In this document: one piece after another, positions 10,153 to 19,896 of the stretch
Numbering within the stretch: position 1 is the first letter of the stretch
Layout: each line of letters begins with the position of its first letter
Assembly: GCF_030053415.1 (NCBI RefSeq)
Contig: NZ_JASGBJ010000001.1
Location: 1,450,394-1,514,393, forward strand
DNA length: 64,000 nt
Direction: 5' to 3'
Source of the DNA: Marinobacter sp. CHS3-4
GTDB taxonomy: Bacteria; Pseudomonadota; Gammaproteobacteria; Pseudomonadales; Oleiphilaceae
The notes under the pieces: generated by a model
The model's input: only the letters and a program-made list of their open reading frames with translations
The model's database searches: none
What the model was told of the DNA's origin: nothing
Made by a program: the position numbers and the translations under genes

Positions 10153-11286
10153 ATGAACGAATTGAATCGCACCCAGATGGCTCCCCAAATGACACCATTG
10201 GAACGCTACCAGAAAGACATGGAACGCCCGGAGTTCCAGCGAGACTCCGCCCAGGAGGATGCAGTTCGTCGTTTGCAGTCACTGTACGACAAACTGGTCG
10301 CCGCGGAAAGAGAACGGCATAAGCCAATGGTCAAACTTCGTCTCAAGATGAAGAAGGGGAAGGAGGATCCGATTAAAGGCCTGTATTTCTGGGGTGGCGT
10401 TGGCCGCGGCAAAACCTACCTCATGGACACGTTTTACGAGGCCTTGCCCTTCGAGCGCAAAATGCGTGTGCATTTTCATCGTTTTATGCAGCGGGTACAC
10501 AGGGAGCTGAAAGCGCTGAAAGGCGAGAAAAATCCACTCGATATCGTTGCGAAGCAGTTTGCCGATGAAACCAGAGTGATCTGTTTCGACGAGTTTTTTG
10601 TGTCGGACATTGGTGATGCCATGATTCTCGCCACTTTGATGGACGGTTTGTTCAGTCGCGGTGTCACACTGGTTTGCACTTCGAACATCGTACCTGATGG
10701 TCTCTATAAAGACGGCCTCCAGAGAGCCCGTTTCCTGCCGGCAATTGAACTGGTGAAAAAGCATACAGATGTGGTCAACGTGGATGGTGGTGTGGATTAC
10801 CGGCTTCGTTCACTGGAACAGGCGGAGCTTTACCACTATCCCCTGGATGCTGAATCGGATGCCAGTCTGCAGCGTAGCTACGACAGCCTGGCCGTTCAGG
10901 CGGGCAGTCACAGCCTGGAGCTTGATATTAACGGTCGCAAACTGAAAGCGATCGATCACGCCGACGACGTGGTCTGGTTTGACTTTAAAACCCTGTGCGA
11001 TGGGCCGCGGAGCCAGAATGATTACATCGAGCTGGCGCGGGAATTTCACGCTGTCATTATCAGTAATGTACCGGTGATGGGTAATGATACCGATGATCAG
11101 GCGCGTCGCTTTATCAACCTCATCGATGAGTTTTACGACAGGAACGTAAAGGTAATTCTGTCGGCAGAGGCCCCAATCACCGAACTGTATGCCGGCGGGC
11201 GCCTCGGGTTTGAGTTTGAGAGAACGGAATCACGGCTTTTGGAAATGCAGTCCAGAGAGTATCTGGAGGCGCCACACAAGGCGTGA
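10153..11286 (+). CDS. zapE: Cell division AAA-type ATPase ZapE
   Basis: AFG1-family P-loop ATPase; in E. coli ZapE acts on FtsZ-ring constriction, and eukaryotic AFG1 relatives act in mitochondrial quality control. The 377-residue protein has MTPLERYQKDMERPEF near the start, Walker A GGVGRGKTYLMD, the FHRFMQRVHREL helix, Walker B VICFDEFFVSDIGDAMIL and the sensor-like LVCTSNIVPDGLYKDGL. The frame extends upstream to 10069, but the ATG at 10153 (MNELNRTQMAPQ) matches the family start better. It is followed 47 bp later by the thiolase. Confidence 0.94.
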   Translation: MNELNRTQMAPQMTPLERYQKDMERPEFQRDSAQEDAVRRLQSLYDKLVAAERERHKPMVKLRLKMKKGKEDPIKGLYFWGGVGRGKTYLMDTFYEALPFERKMRVHFHRFMQRVHRELKALKGEKNPLDIVAKQFADETRVICFDEFFVSDIGDAMILATLMDGLFSRGVTLVCTSNIVPDGLYKDGLQRARFLPAIELVKKHTDVVNVDGGVDYRLRSLEQAELYHYPLDAESDASLQRSYDSLAVQAGSHSLELDINGRKLKAIDHADDVVWFDFKTLCDGPRSQNDYIELAREFHAVIISNVPVMGNDTDDQARRFINLIDEFYDRNVKVILSAEAPITELYAGGRLGFEFERTESRLLEMQSREYLEAPHKA

Positions 11287-11333
11287 ACCGTGAGGTTATG
11301 ACTCTTCAGTAGTGAACTTCAAGAGGATCAAGC

Positions 11334-12518
11334 ATGAGCAGTGACAGTGTTGTTATCGTAAGTGGGGCGCGCACCCCGATGGGTGGTTTCCAGGGCAGTC
11401 TGGCGTCTGTTTCTGCGCCGGAGCTAGGTGCCATCAGTATTGCCGAGGCTATTCGCCGTGCCGGTCTTCAGCCTAAAGATGTGCAGGAAGTGATCATGGG
11501 TAATGTGTTGCCAGCAGGCCTGAAGCAGGGGCCGGCACGTCAGGCCATGCGCCAGGCGGGTTTGCCTGACAGCACGGGGGCGACCACCATCAACAAGCTC
11601 TGCGGTTCTGGCATGAAAGCTGCGATGTTTGCACACGATTTGATCAAAGCTGGCACCAACGATGTGATGGTGGCCGGCGGAATGGAGAGCATGTCCAACG
11701 CTCCGTACCTGTTATTGGGCGCTCGCAAGGGTTACCGAATGGGGCCGGGCGATGCGCCCCAGGATCACATGTTCCTCGATGGCCTGGAAGACGCTGAAAC
11801 TGGTCGTTTGATGGGATCGTTTGCTCAGGATATGGCGGATCAGAAAGGTTATTCTCGTGAGGATATGGATGCCTACGCGATTCAGTCGCTGACGCGCGCG
11901 AAGTCGGCCATTGAGAAGGGCCTTTTGAAGGAAGAAATCATTCCCGTGACCGTTAAGTCCCGCAAGGGGGATGTCGTTGTTGAGGACGATGAGCAGCCTC
12001 ACAATGCCAATATTGAAAAGATTCCGAGCTTGCGTCCGGCGTTTAAAAAGGACGGCACTGTTACCGCGGCCAACGCGTCGTCCATTTCAGATGGTTCCTC
12101 CGCGCTGGTGCTCATGCGGGAGTCTGAGGCAGAAAAACGGGGCCTCAAGCCCCTGGCCCGGATTGTAGGTCACAGCACCCAGTCGCAGCATCCGTCTGAA
12201 TTCACCTGTGCCCCCGTTGGTGCCATCGAGACCCTGTTTGGCAAGACCGGATGGGCCAAAGACGACGTGGATCTGTTCGAGATCAATGAAGCCTTTGCCA
12301 TGGTCGCCATGATGCCGATTCGCGAGCTGGGCCTGGATCCGGAAAAGGTCAATGTTCACGGCGGCGCCTGCGCCCAGGGGCACCCCGTCGGGTCCACCGG
12401 TTCTCGTCTTCTGGTGACCCTTATGCACGCGCTGAAGCACTATGGGAAGAAAAAAGGCATAGCGGCACTGTGCATCGGTGGTGGTGAAGCGACCGCCATG
12501 GCTATCGAAATGCTTTAA
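11334..12518 (+). CDS. Acetyl-CoA C-acetyltransferase (thiolase II)
   Basis: Biosynthetic-type thiolase, joining or cleaving acetoacetyl-CoA. The 394 residues have the acyl-accepting cysteine at position 90 in NKLCGSGMKA, the GMESMSNAPYLL loop, the NEAFAMVAM motif, NVHGGACAQGHPVGSTG with the active histidine, and the second catalytic cysteine near the C-terminus in ALCIGGGEATAMAIE. The length matches AtoB/PhaA proteins. No phaB, acs or hydratase gene is adjacent, so the pathway (acetoacetyl-CoA metabolism, polyhydroxyalkanoate or fatty-acid use) cannot be fixed from context. An AGAGGA ribosome-binding site precedes the ATG. Confidence 0.92.
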   Translation: MSSDSVVIVSGARTPMGGFQGSLASVSAPELGAISIAEAIRRAGLQPKDVQEVIMGNVLPAGLKQGPARQAMRQAGLPDSTGATTINKLCGSGMKAAMFAHDLIKAGTNDVMVAGGMESMSNAPYLLLGARKGYRMGPGDAPQDHMFLDGLEDAETGRLMGSFAQDMADQKGYSREDMDAYAIQSLTRAKSAIEKGLLKEEIIPVTVKSRKGDVVVEDDEQPHNANIEKIPSLRPAFKKDGTVTAANASSISDGSSALVLMRESEAEKRGLKPLARIVGHSTQSQHPSEFTCAPVGAIETLFGKTGWAKDDVDLFEINEAFAMVAMMPIRELGLDPEKVNVHGGACAQGHPVGSTGSRLLVTLMHALKHYGKKKGIAALCIGGGEATAMAIEML

Positions 12519-12536
12519 TCGATGGTCATCGATTTT
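12518..12536 (+). terminator. Weak hairpin after the thiolase gene
   Basis: The palindrome atcgatggtcatcgat (12518-12533) is followed by a short T run to 12536. It overlaps the stop codon. The stem is 6 bp with a 4-nt loop and the U-tract is short, so termination is only possible, not certain. Confidence 0.3.
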
Positions 12537-12772
12537 CAGAAACCCTCTGTAGCGGCTGGTTGCATCCGGATTTGTTGTCTATATTGATTCGGTGCGAGGG
12601 GAGCCTGCCGTTCAGAGGGGTGTAATCGTAAAATCATACTTTTGACTGATCAAAGCGCCCGATGGCGTTAGCTATAGTGCCAACATCACGAGCACTGTGC
12701 ATGAAGCCTCCAAACATCGTGAACACCAATAATCAGAGCAGCGACTCAGAACAACAATGGAGTAGCCTTCCA

Positions 12773-14680
12773 ATGACAAGAAGAACACATCAATGGCAGC
12801 AGTGGGTCAAATTGCCGCTGGCCGTCGCGGTTGCAGCCGGTATGTCCGGTCAGGCATCCGCCTATTCATTTTATATGGGAGATGTGGAAGCGTCTCTGAA
12901 CACCACGCTGTCAGCAGGTGCTACCTGGCGTACCACTCACCGGGATGAGCGTCTGATTGCTGAAGGTAACCTCGGGCCGGAATACGCACCGAATCCAACG
13001 AGTGCAGGACCGAACCCGGCTTCTGATCCGAATTTGCAGAATTCAGCGGCCTCGTCCAACAACTTTGACGACGGTAACCTGAACTTTAATAAGGGAGATA
13101 CGGTCTCCAAAATCGTCAAAGGCAACACTGATCTGTTCCTTAATTACAGTGTTGATAGCGATACACTCACTCGCGTAGGCGGTTTTGTCCGTGGACGCTA
13201 TTACTATGATTTTGAACTTAAGGATGAGAGTCGCCAGCGCAGGGAGTTGAACTCCAAGGCCGATGACAACGCGTCAGGCGCTGATTTGCTTGACGCCTAC
13301 GTGTTCTCGGATTGGTATTTCGGTAACGTTCCCGTCAGTCTCCGTTACGGTAAACAGGTGATTAGTTGGGGTGAAAGTACGTTTATCCAAGGCGGTATCA
13401 ATACCATCAATCCGGTAGACGTTCCTGCATTTCGAGCGCCAGGCTCTGAACTCAAAGATGCCTTATTGCCAGTGGAAATGTTTTACGTTTCTGCGGGTAT
13501 CACAGAAAACATCACGGTTGAAGGCTTTGTACAAACTGACTGGGAGCCTGTAAAACCTGACGACTGTGGAACCTTCTTCTCGACGAACGATTTTGCTGCT
13601 GATGGGTGCGGCCCCGTCATTCTCGCCAGCTCGGCTCCACAGGAGTTCTATCTTGAGAACAACGCCGGCTTGGCCCTGCGTGCTCCAGACAAAGACGCAG
13701 ACACCAAAGACCAGTTTGGTGTCGCAGTCCGTTGGTATGTGCCGGAGCTAAACGATTCCGAGCTTGGTTTCTACTACATCAAGTACAACAGCAGGCTTCC
13801 ACTGGTTAGCGGTACGGTCGGGGACTCTGTTGGCCAGATCAACGACTATTTCATTGAGTATCCGGAGAACATTGACCTTTACGGCATCAGTATCAATACG
13901 ACCACCCCAGGAGGCTGGTCGTTGGGTGCTGAATACAGCTTCAGGGACAATGTGCCGGTTCAGTGGAGTTCGTTCGAGCTGATTCTCGGTGGCTTGCAGA
14001 TTGTTGACTCTGAAGGGCCTTTGAGCTTGCTGCAAATCGCGCGTGAAAAAGAAGCGGGCGTTCCTGTCGGAAGCGGTCAGCTAAGCGGTGAAAGCATCAG
14101 TGGCTATGATCTGTACAACGTGTCACAAGCTCAGATGACATTGATCAAGTTCTTCGACCAGGTCATGGGCGCGAGCCGTCTGTCCTTCATCTCTGAGGTA
14201 GGCGCAACTTATGTTCATGACCTGCCGGGCTATGACGAAGCACGATATGGTCGTTCAGGAACGTTTGGCATTGGTACTATTCCAAGATCCTCAGGCAGGG
14301 ACGCTTGTTTGTCCGGATCAGATATTCCGGCTTTGAACAACGCCGGTGCGAACTCCAACTCGAACTACTGTAACAACGAAGGGTACACCACCTCTTTCTC
14401 CTGGGGTTATCGTGCTCGTCTGGTCTGGAGCTATCCGAATGCCCTGGCTGGTGTAAACCTGAGCCCGCAGCTGGCCTGGAGCCATGACGTGGATGGTTAT
14501 GCGCCACAGCCTGCCGGAAACTTCATTGAAGACCGCAAGGCAATCGGTGTGTCACTCGAGGCCGTATATCAGAACTCGATCACAGGTAATATCGGGTACA
14601 CAAACTTCATGGATGGCGAACCGTTCAATGAGTTGACTGATCGGGATTTCGTCAGTGCGAGCGTTTCGTACTCGTTCTAA
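12773..14680 (+). CDS. DUF1302 family outer-membrane protein
   Basis: A 635-residue protein of the DUF1302 family, predicted outer-membrane beta-barrel proteins usually paired with DUF1329 in gammaproteobacteria that use hydrophobic substrates; their exact role is not settled. Seen: a signal peptide (KLPLAVAVAAGMSGQASA), the start of the mature chain YSFYMGDVEASLNTTLSAGA, many aromatic alternating strands, KQVISWGESTFIQGGIN typical of the family, and a C-terminal phenylalanine (SASVSYSF) as in BAM substrates. The open frame begins at 12662, but the ATG at 12773 gives a clean signal peptide. It is followed after 40 bp by the DUF1329 gene and then by a LuxR regulator, which may control both. 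Confidence 0.85.
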   Translation: MTRRTHQWQQWVKLPLAVAVAAGMSGQASAYSFYMGDVEASLNTTLSAGATWRTTHRDERLIAEGNLGPEYAPNPTSAGPNPASDPNLQNSAASSNNFDDGNLNFNKGDTVSKIVKGNTDLFLNYSVDSDTLTRVGGFVRGRYYYDFELKDESRQRRELNSKADDNASGADLLDAYVFSDWYFGNVPVSLRYGKQVISWGESTFIQGGINTINPVDVPAFRAPGSELKDALLPVEMFYVSAGITENITVEGFVQTDWEPVKPDDCGTFFSTNDFAADGCGPVILASSAPQEFYLENNAGLALRAPDKDADTKDQFGVAVRWYVPELNDSELGFYYIKYNSRLPLVSGTVGDSVGQINDYFIEYPENIDLYGISINTTTPGGWSLGAEYSFRDNVPVQWSSFELILGGLQIVDSEGPLSLLQIAREKEAGVPVGSGQLSGESISGYDLYNVSQAQMTLIKFFDQVMGASRLSFISEVGATYVHDLPGYDEARYGRSGTFGIGTIPRSSGRDACLSGSDIPALNNAGANSNSNYCNNEGYTTSFSWGYRARLVWSYPNALAGVNLSPQLAWSHDVDGYAPQPAGNFIEDRKAIGVSLEAVYQNSITGNIGYTNFMDGEPFNELTDRDFVSASVSYSF

Positions 14681-14720
14681 AACCGACTGTGCCTGAATTC
14701 GTTTAACGAGGTATTTTTAG

Positions 14721-16082
14721 ATGAAACTAGACAAGAAATTACTGGCCACAGGTATCCTGTCGGCGGCGCTGTTTGCCGGTAACGCATACGGGGCTGTCTC
14801 CGAGAGTGAAGCTGCCAAACTGGGCGACACGCTGACTCCGATGGGTGCTGAGAAGGCTGGAAACGGCGGGGAAATCCCTGCCTGGGATGGTGGCCTGAAA
14901 ACACCACCTGCCGGCTACAAAAACGATGGTATCTATGTGAACCCGTTTCCGAACGAGCAGCCAAAGTTCACTATCGATCAAAGCAACGTTGATCAGTACG
15001 CCGACAACCTGTCCCCGGGTCAGGTTGCCATGATCAAACGCTATCCCGACTACAAAATGCCTGTGTACACAACGCACCGTTCCGCTGGCTATCCGGATCA
15101 GGTCATGCAGGACACCATGGCCAACGCAACCAAGGTTGAGTTGATCAAGGACGGTAACGGGCTGGGTAACTATCAGACCGCAACACCGTTCCCGATTCCT
15201 CAGAATGGTCTCGAGGTTATCTGGAACCACATCACCCGCTATCGTGGTGGTTCAGTAATGCGTAACGTGGGTCAGGTGACTCCGACGGAAGGCGGTGCTT
15301 TCAGCGTGGTCAAGTTTCAGGACGAACTGACCTGGCGCACCTACCTGGAAGATTACGAGCCAGGTGAAGATGCTAACGTATTGTTCTACTTCAAACAGGC
15401 GATTACCGCGCCGGCCCGTCTGGCGGGTAACGTACTTCTGGTACACGAAACGATTGACCAGGTTGCAGAGCCTCGTCGCGCGTGGGTATATAACGCCGGT
15501 CAGCGCCGGGTTCGCCGGGCACCGCAGGTAGCCTATGATGGTCCGGGTACCGCCGCTGACGGTATGCGTACATCGGATAACTTCGACATGTACAACGGCG
15601 CGCCTGACCGTTACAACTGGGAGCTGGTCGGCAAGAAAGAGATGTACATCCCATACAACTCTTACAAGCTGCTTGACCGAGATCTGACCTATGATCAGAT
15701 CGTCAAGGCCGGCCATATCGAGCAGGATTACGCTCGTTATGAGTTGCACCGCGTATGGCACGTTCGCGCGACTCTGAAAGACGGTGAGCGCCACATCTAT
15801 GCTCAGCGTGATTTCTACATTGATGAAGATTCCTGGCAGGCGTCTGTCATCGACCATTACGATGGTCGAGGCGAGCTGTGGCGTGTGGCAGAAGCACACA
15901 ATCTACAGTTCTACGATCAGAACGTGCCATGGTACGCGGTCGAGACCCTGTACGACCTTCTGTCCGGCCGTTACCTGGTGTTGGGCCTGACCAACGAAGA
16001 GCCTCAGCCTTACACCTTCGGTATTGAGCGTTCTTCACGGGAATACACCCCAGCGGCCCTGCGTCGTGCGGGTACCCGTTAA
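14721..16082 (+). CDS. DUF1329 family exported protein
   Basis: A 453-residue DUF1329 protein with an N-terminal signal peptide (MKLDKKLLATGILSAALFAG, cleaved about after NAYG). DUF1329 proteins have LolB/LolA-like folds by prediction and are nearly always next to DUF1302 genes; transport or modification of lipids or sterol-like compounds has been suggested but not proven. Family segments include LTPMGAEKAGNGGEIPAWDG, the RRAWVYNAGQRRVRRAPQVA stretch and RYELHRVWHVRATLK. A strong terminator follows at 16111, ending the DUF1302-DUF1329 operon. Confidence 0.87.
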   Translation: MKLDKKLLATGILSAALFAGNAYGAVSESEAAKLGDTLTPMGAEKAGNGGEIPAWDGGLKTPPAGYKNDGIYVNPFPNEQPKFTIDQSNVDQYADNLSPGQVAMIKRYPDYKMPVYTTHRSAGYPDQVMQDTMANATKVELIKDGNGLGNYQTATPFPIPQNGLEVIWNHITRYRGGSVMRNVGQVTPTEGGAFSVVKFQDELTWRTYLEDYEPGEDANVLFYFKQAITAPARLAGNVLLVHETIDQVAEPRRAWVYNAGQRRVRRAPQVAYDGPGTAADGMRTSDNFDMYNGAPDRYNWELVGKKEMYIPYNSYKLLDRDLTYDQIVKAGHIEQDYARYELHRVWHVRATLKDGERHIYAQRDFYIDEDSWQASVIDHYDGRGELWRVAEAHNLQFYDQNVPWYAVETLYDLLSGRYLVLGLTNEEPQPYTFGIERSSREYTPAALRRAGTR

Positions 16083-16110
16083 AACGCATTAACCCGCTGG
16101 GTGTAATGAC

Positions 16111-16141
16111 AAAGGCGAGCCATGCGGCTCGCCTTTTTTTT
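16111..16141 (+). terminator. Rho-independent terminator after the DUF1329 gene
   Basis: aaaggcgagcc (16111-16121), a 4-nt loop (atgc), then ggctcgccttt (16126-16136) form an 11-bp stem, followed by a T run to 16141. This is a textbook intrinsic terminator closing the DUF1302-DUF1329 transcription unit. Confidence 0.93.
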
Positions 16142-16291
16142 GCAGCAAGCCCCTGTCTTGGTTTAACCTCTGCCTACTCATACTAAAGGCGTACCCGATG
16201 ATGGTCGCCAACATTACTATATCCGAGACGTCTTATTTGCCGGACATAAAGGGGGAGACCCCGTATTTCCGGGATTCCAACGGGGCAATGC

Positions 16292-18988
16292 GTGAAACCA
16301 TTTGATGATGGCTGTGCTGCCAATGATGAGTTCCAGTCGGCACTGGGTGGTTCTTATCAAGGGGAGCTCGTTAGAGATCTACTGCGCCAACGTGTACGAA
16401 TGCCAGAGCCTGTCGAACATTATCTGGCTCGTCCGAAACTCACAGAAAACATCACTGCTGCAACCGGGCCAGGAAGTGTCCTGTTTCTGGAGGCGCCTCC
16501 CGGATATGGAAAGTCTCACGCGCTTTGTGCGGCGTTCCGCGAAACCGGTCTGACCGACAGACTGAGCTGGTTGACACTAACGGGGCTAGAAAACGATGCA
16601 GGCCGGCTGCTTGCGTTGCTTGAAGTCGCGGTTGCTGCTCGTTCGAAGTTCGGTGGTCGAAGCTCAAAAAATGCAGCCAGTTACCCGGACGCTCTGTCGA
16701 TGCTTCTGTCTGCGTTCGAGTCTGCCGATTTCAGTGGCGCCAGAACCTTGGTTATTGACAACGTTGGCATCATTGCCCACCCAGCCTCTATCGGACTTCT
16801 TCAACAACTTGTCCTGGAAACACCAGCCAATCTTTCCGTTGTCCTGGTGTCTCGGAAACCGCTTCCATTTGAAACCCACTCACTGGAATTGGCGGGTCGG
16901 TTCCGGCGGATTGGTCCGGATGAGCTTGAGCTATCACGCGCTGAAACCTTCGACTTTCTGAAAGGCTCTCTCGAGCGTCAGGCGATGACGACGATCACCG
17001 CGGAGCATCTTTACGCTCTCACCGAAGGCTGGGTTACACCTCTTGGTCTTTATCAGCAGGAGATCAAGGCGGATCCTGATGCCCGACTGCCAATTCAGGA
17101 ATCAGCAAGTGTAGAGCGATTCCTTCGCGATGCTGTGCTGATCCACCTGACGCCGGGTCAACAGCGTTCACTGCGTATCATGGCCGAGCTGGATGTGGTG
17201 TCAGATGACCTTTTTCTTGCATTGGCGGACTCATCCTGTGATCACGCTTTCAGGCCATCGGCCGCTGCCGAGGCAGGGATACCCATCCGCCAGGTTCCCG
17301 GCAGAGGCAAATGGTTCCGCTTTAAGCCACTCGTACATGATTGGTTGAAAACGCCGGCCGTAGATGGGACAGAAGACCGAGCCTTGAAGGCGAGCCGTTG
17401 GTTTAGCCGTCGCAATCAGGTTCCGGAGGCGCTTCGGTACGCCCTGATAGCGGGAGCCCATGATGAGGCCGTTCGTATAGCCTCTGATGCCTCTGAAGCG
17501 CTGCTGATTGGCCAGGACACGGCGTCACTTTTGTCGCTGCGCCACAGCCTTCCGGAGTCCTTGTTTGTTGAAAGTCCCCGCCTAAAAATTGTGTATGGTT
17601 GGGTGCACGCCATTGGCGGCCAGTTTGTCCAGGCCCGGAAGTTGGTCAGCGATCTCGAGGCTGATACAGACGAATTTTGGCGATGCCGTATAGACGCGCT
17701 TCGCGGATTTGTATTGAGAGGTGAAGGCGCAGTTGACGAGGCTCTGGAATGTGCCAACCGTGCCTTGGAATCAGACAAGCTCTCGGCGCAAGGAAGACTG
17801 GTGACCGAGCTGGTGCGTTCAAGTGCCTTCTGTGCTCAAGGCAATTTCAGCAAGGCGAGGGAAGCCAACCGGAATGCTGTCCGTCTGGCACGGGAGGCTG
17901 GTGATGCCGGGTCGGAGGCGCTCGCCGTATACGCTCATGCCCGAATCGAACTGGGCAAGGGTGCGCTTAAACATGCCGAGCAGTTGCTCCGTACCGGGCT
18001 GGATATGGCGATGAATGATTCGGCCCGTGCTGCAAGAGTGGGCGAGGTGCGCCTCCAGCTTCATCTGGTAATGGTGCTCTGGCATCAGGGGCGTGAGTCC
18101 GAGGCTGACCGGTTGTTGGTTACCTGCATTCGACATGCAGAGCAAACAAGGGATCTGGCTCTCCTGTTAGCCCTGAGCATCAGAGTGCTTATCTGTCGTA
18201 CGAATGGAAGACTTGACGAAGCGTTTACCTGGATTGGCAGAGCAGAGAGGGCGATGCAGGCATGGAAGGTAGATGCGGCAGTGTACGTGCCAGTTCTTGA
18301 GGCACTGAAAATCAGCACCTGGTTGGTTTCCGGACAGCTGGATGCATCCTCCCAGGCACTGGAGCGGCTCGCTCCTTGGCGCGAGGAGAACTGTGTGCCG
18401 GATATGTTTCCGATGATGCCCGGCCTACTGGACTGCCTGCAGGCGCGTCTTGAAATTGCCCGAAATGAAGATGATAAAGCGGCAGGCACACTGAAAGCGA
18501 TTCGCGACAGGCATCAGGAAATGGTTCCTTTTGGACTGGAACTTCACGTCAGGTTGCTGGAAAGCGTTATCGCGTCGCGAAAGAATGGTCTTGCTCAGGC
18601 ACAGAAATTATTGCTGGATGCCGTTAATCTGGCCAGTGAAGCCCATTACATCAGTCCTTTTTCAGAATTACGGCGTGAGCTGGCTCCATTGATCGAGAAA
18701 ACCTGGCCAAGACTGCCCGATAGTGATTTCACCAAAGAACTGGGGCGCAGATATGGGATTGCCGGTGCATCCGGCGCAGAGCCGATTGCTCTGGCAGAGC
18801 CAATCAGTGAACGGGAGCGCGGAGTGCTTGAGCTGATTGCTCAAGGCTTTTCGAATCAGGATATTGCGGATAATCTGCACATTTCACTGCACACCGTAAA
18901 AACCCATGCGCGTAGAATCAATGCGAAACTGGAAGTGAAATCGCGAACCCAGGCCATTGTTCGGGCACGGGAGTTGGGCCTTTTATAG
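16292..18988 (+). CDS. MalT-like LuxR family ATP-dependent transcriptional regulator
   Basis: An 898-residue LAL/MalT-type (STAND) activator. It has an N-terminal RPKLTENI segment typical of MalT relatives, a P-loop LEAPPGYGKSHAL (about residues 67-79), a winged-helix region, a TPR-like helical middle (about residues 380-800, e.g. ALRYALIAGAHDEAVRIA), and a C-terminal LuxR helix-turn-helix (about residues 835-898, with LELIAQGFSNQDIADNLHIS and KTHARRINAKLEVKSR). The GTG at 16292 is the best in-frame start; an ATG at 16288 is out of frame. It probably regulates the upstream DUF1302/DUF1329 pair, as is common for this trio. Its stop overlaps by 6 bp the convergent acyltransferase gene. Confidence 0.88.
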   Translation: MKPFDDGCAANDEFQSALGGSYQGELVRDLLRQRVRMPEPVEHYLARPKLTENITAATGPGSVLFLEAPPGYGKSHALCAAFRETGLTDRLSWLTLTGLENDAGRLLALLEVAVAARSKFGGRSSKNAASYPDALSMLLSAFESADFSGARTLVIDNVGIIAHPASIGLLQQLVLETPANLSVVLVSRKPLPFETHSLELAGRFRRIGPDELELSRAETFDFLKGSLERQAMTTITAEHLYALTEGWVTPLGLYQQEIKADPDARLPIQESASVERFLRDAVLIHLTPGQQRSLRIMAELDVVSDDLFLALADSSCDHAFRPSAAAEAGIPIRQVPGRGKWFRFKPLVHDWLKTPAVDGTEDRALKASRWFSRRNQVPEALRYALIAGAHDEAVRIASDASEALLIGQDTASLLSLRHSLPESLFVESPRLKIVYGWVHAIGGQFVQARKLVSDLEADTDEFWRCRIDALRGFVLRGEGAVDEALECANRALESDKLSAQGRLVTELVRSSAFCAQGNFSKAREANRNAVRLAREAGDAGSEALAVYAHARIELGKGALKHAEQLLRTGLDMAMNDSARAARVGEVRLQLHLVMVLWHQGRESEADRLLVTCIRHAEQTRDLALLLALSIRVLICRTNGRLDEAFTWIGRAERAMQAWKVDAAVYVPVLEALKISTWLVSGQLDASSQALERLAPWREENCVPDMFPMMPGLLDCLQARLEIARNEDDKAAGTLKAIRDRHQEMVPFGLELHVRLLESVIASRKNGLAQAQKLLLDAVNLASEAHYISPFSELRRELAPLIEKTWPRLPDSDFTKELGRRYGIAGASGAEPIALAEPISERERGVLELIAQGFSNQDIADNLHISLHTVKTHARRINAKLEVKSRTQAIVRARELGLL

Positions 18989-19894
18989 GCGATTGCTGTC
19001 TGACAGCAAATGATCGATTCGCTGGTCTTTCTCCGCCCATAGCTGTCCCACCCAGACCTGGAAATCGGCTCTGACCTCATCATCTTCCTGATAGTTCATG
19101 CCAAGAAAACGCTGAGGAATCTGTAGGGTTCTGATATCTATGATGATGCGATTGATGCGGCCGCAGGCATAGTCCCAGATACCGTGTTTTCCGTCCGGGT
19201 AAACAATCGTTACATCCAGCATGGTAGTGATGGTGTCTCCCATGGCTTCCAGAACGAACGCGGTTCCTCCCGCTTTAGGTTTGAGCAGGTGCGTGTAGGG
19301 AGAGCGCTGAGCCGTGTGCTTTGCGGACGTGAACCGGGTGCCTTCCATGAAGTTGAACACCGTGACCGGCGTAAAACGGAATTTTTCACAAGCCGCGCGT
19401 GTCGCTGCGATATCTTTGCCTTTAAGGCTTGGGTCTCTGGCGATCTGTTCCCGGGTGTGGCGCTGCATGAACGGAAAATCCAGCGCCCACCAGGCGATAC
19501 CCAGGAAAGGAACCCAGATCAGTTGTTGCTTCAGGAAAAATTTGAGCAGTGGAATTCGGCTATTCAATGCGTGCTGTATGGCAGGGATATCGGCCCAGCT
19601 CTGGTGGTTGCAAGTCACGAAATACCACTGGTCAGGGCGCAGGTCCTCGGCCCCTCTAACGTCCCAGTGAATCTGGTGGAGGCTGTCTGCCAAGAGATTG
19701 TTGAATCCGATCCATAACCAGGCAATTCGGCCCAGAACACGCGTGCAGCCTTTCCTTATGGCTCGAACGGGTATGAGCAGTTTGATAATTGCAAATACCA
19801 GCAGAATCGGAAATAGCCAAAGAGTGTTCAGGATGACCAGTAGAATTGCCAGGACGCCCTTGAAAGCGCCCGGCAAGCGTATGTTCCCCAACAA
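18983..19894 (-). CDS. PlsC-like acyltransferase (YihG family)
   Basis: A 303-residue membrane acyltransferase. It has hydrophobic N-terminal segments (FKGVLAILLVILNTLWLFP and LLVFAIIKLLIPV), the catalytic H-x4-D motif in TCNHQSWADIPAIQ and the substrate-binding motif FMEGTRFTSAK. It resembles YihG and related 1-acylglycerol-3-phosphate acyltransferases, which put the second acyl chain on lysophosphatidate or remodel lysophospholipids. The open frame starts with M-L-G-N; upstream lies the Bax-like gene only 2 bp away, so these two minus-strand genes are likely one operon. Confidence 0.87.
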   Translation of the reverse strand: MLGNIRLPGAFKGVLAILLVILNTLWLFPILLVFAIIKLLIPVRAIRKGCTRVLGRIAWLWIGFNNLLADSLHQIHWDVRGAEDLRPDQWYFVTCNHQSWADIPAIQHALNSRIPLLKFFLKQQLIWVPFLGIAWWALDFPFMQRHTREQIARDPSLKGKDIAATRAACEKFRFTPVTVFNFMEGTRFTSAKHTAQRSPYTHLLKPKAGGTAFVLEAMGDTITTMLDVTIVYPDGKHGIWDYACGRINRIIIDIRTLQIPQRFLGMNYQEDDEVRADFQVWVGQLWAEKDQRIDHLLSDSNRL

Positions 19895-19896
19895 CG

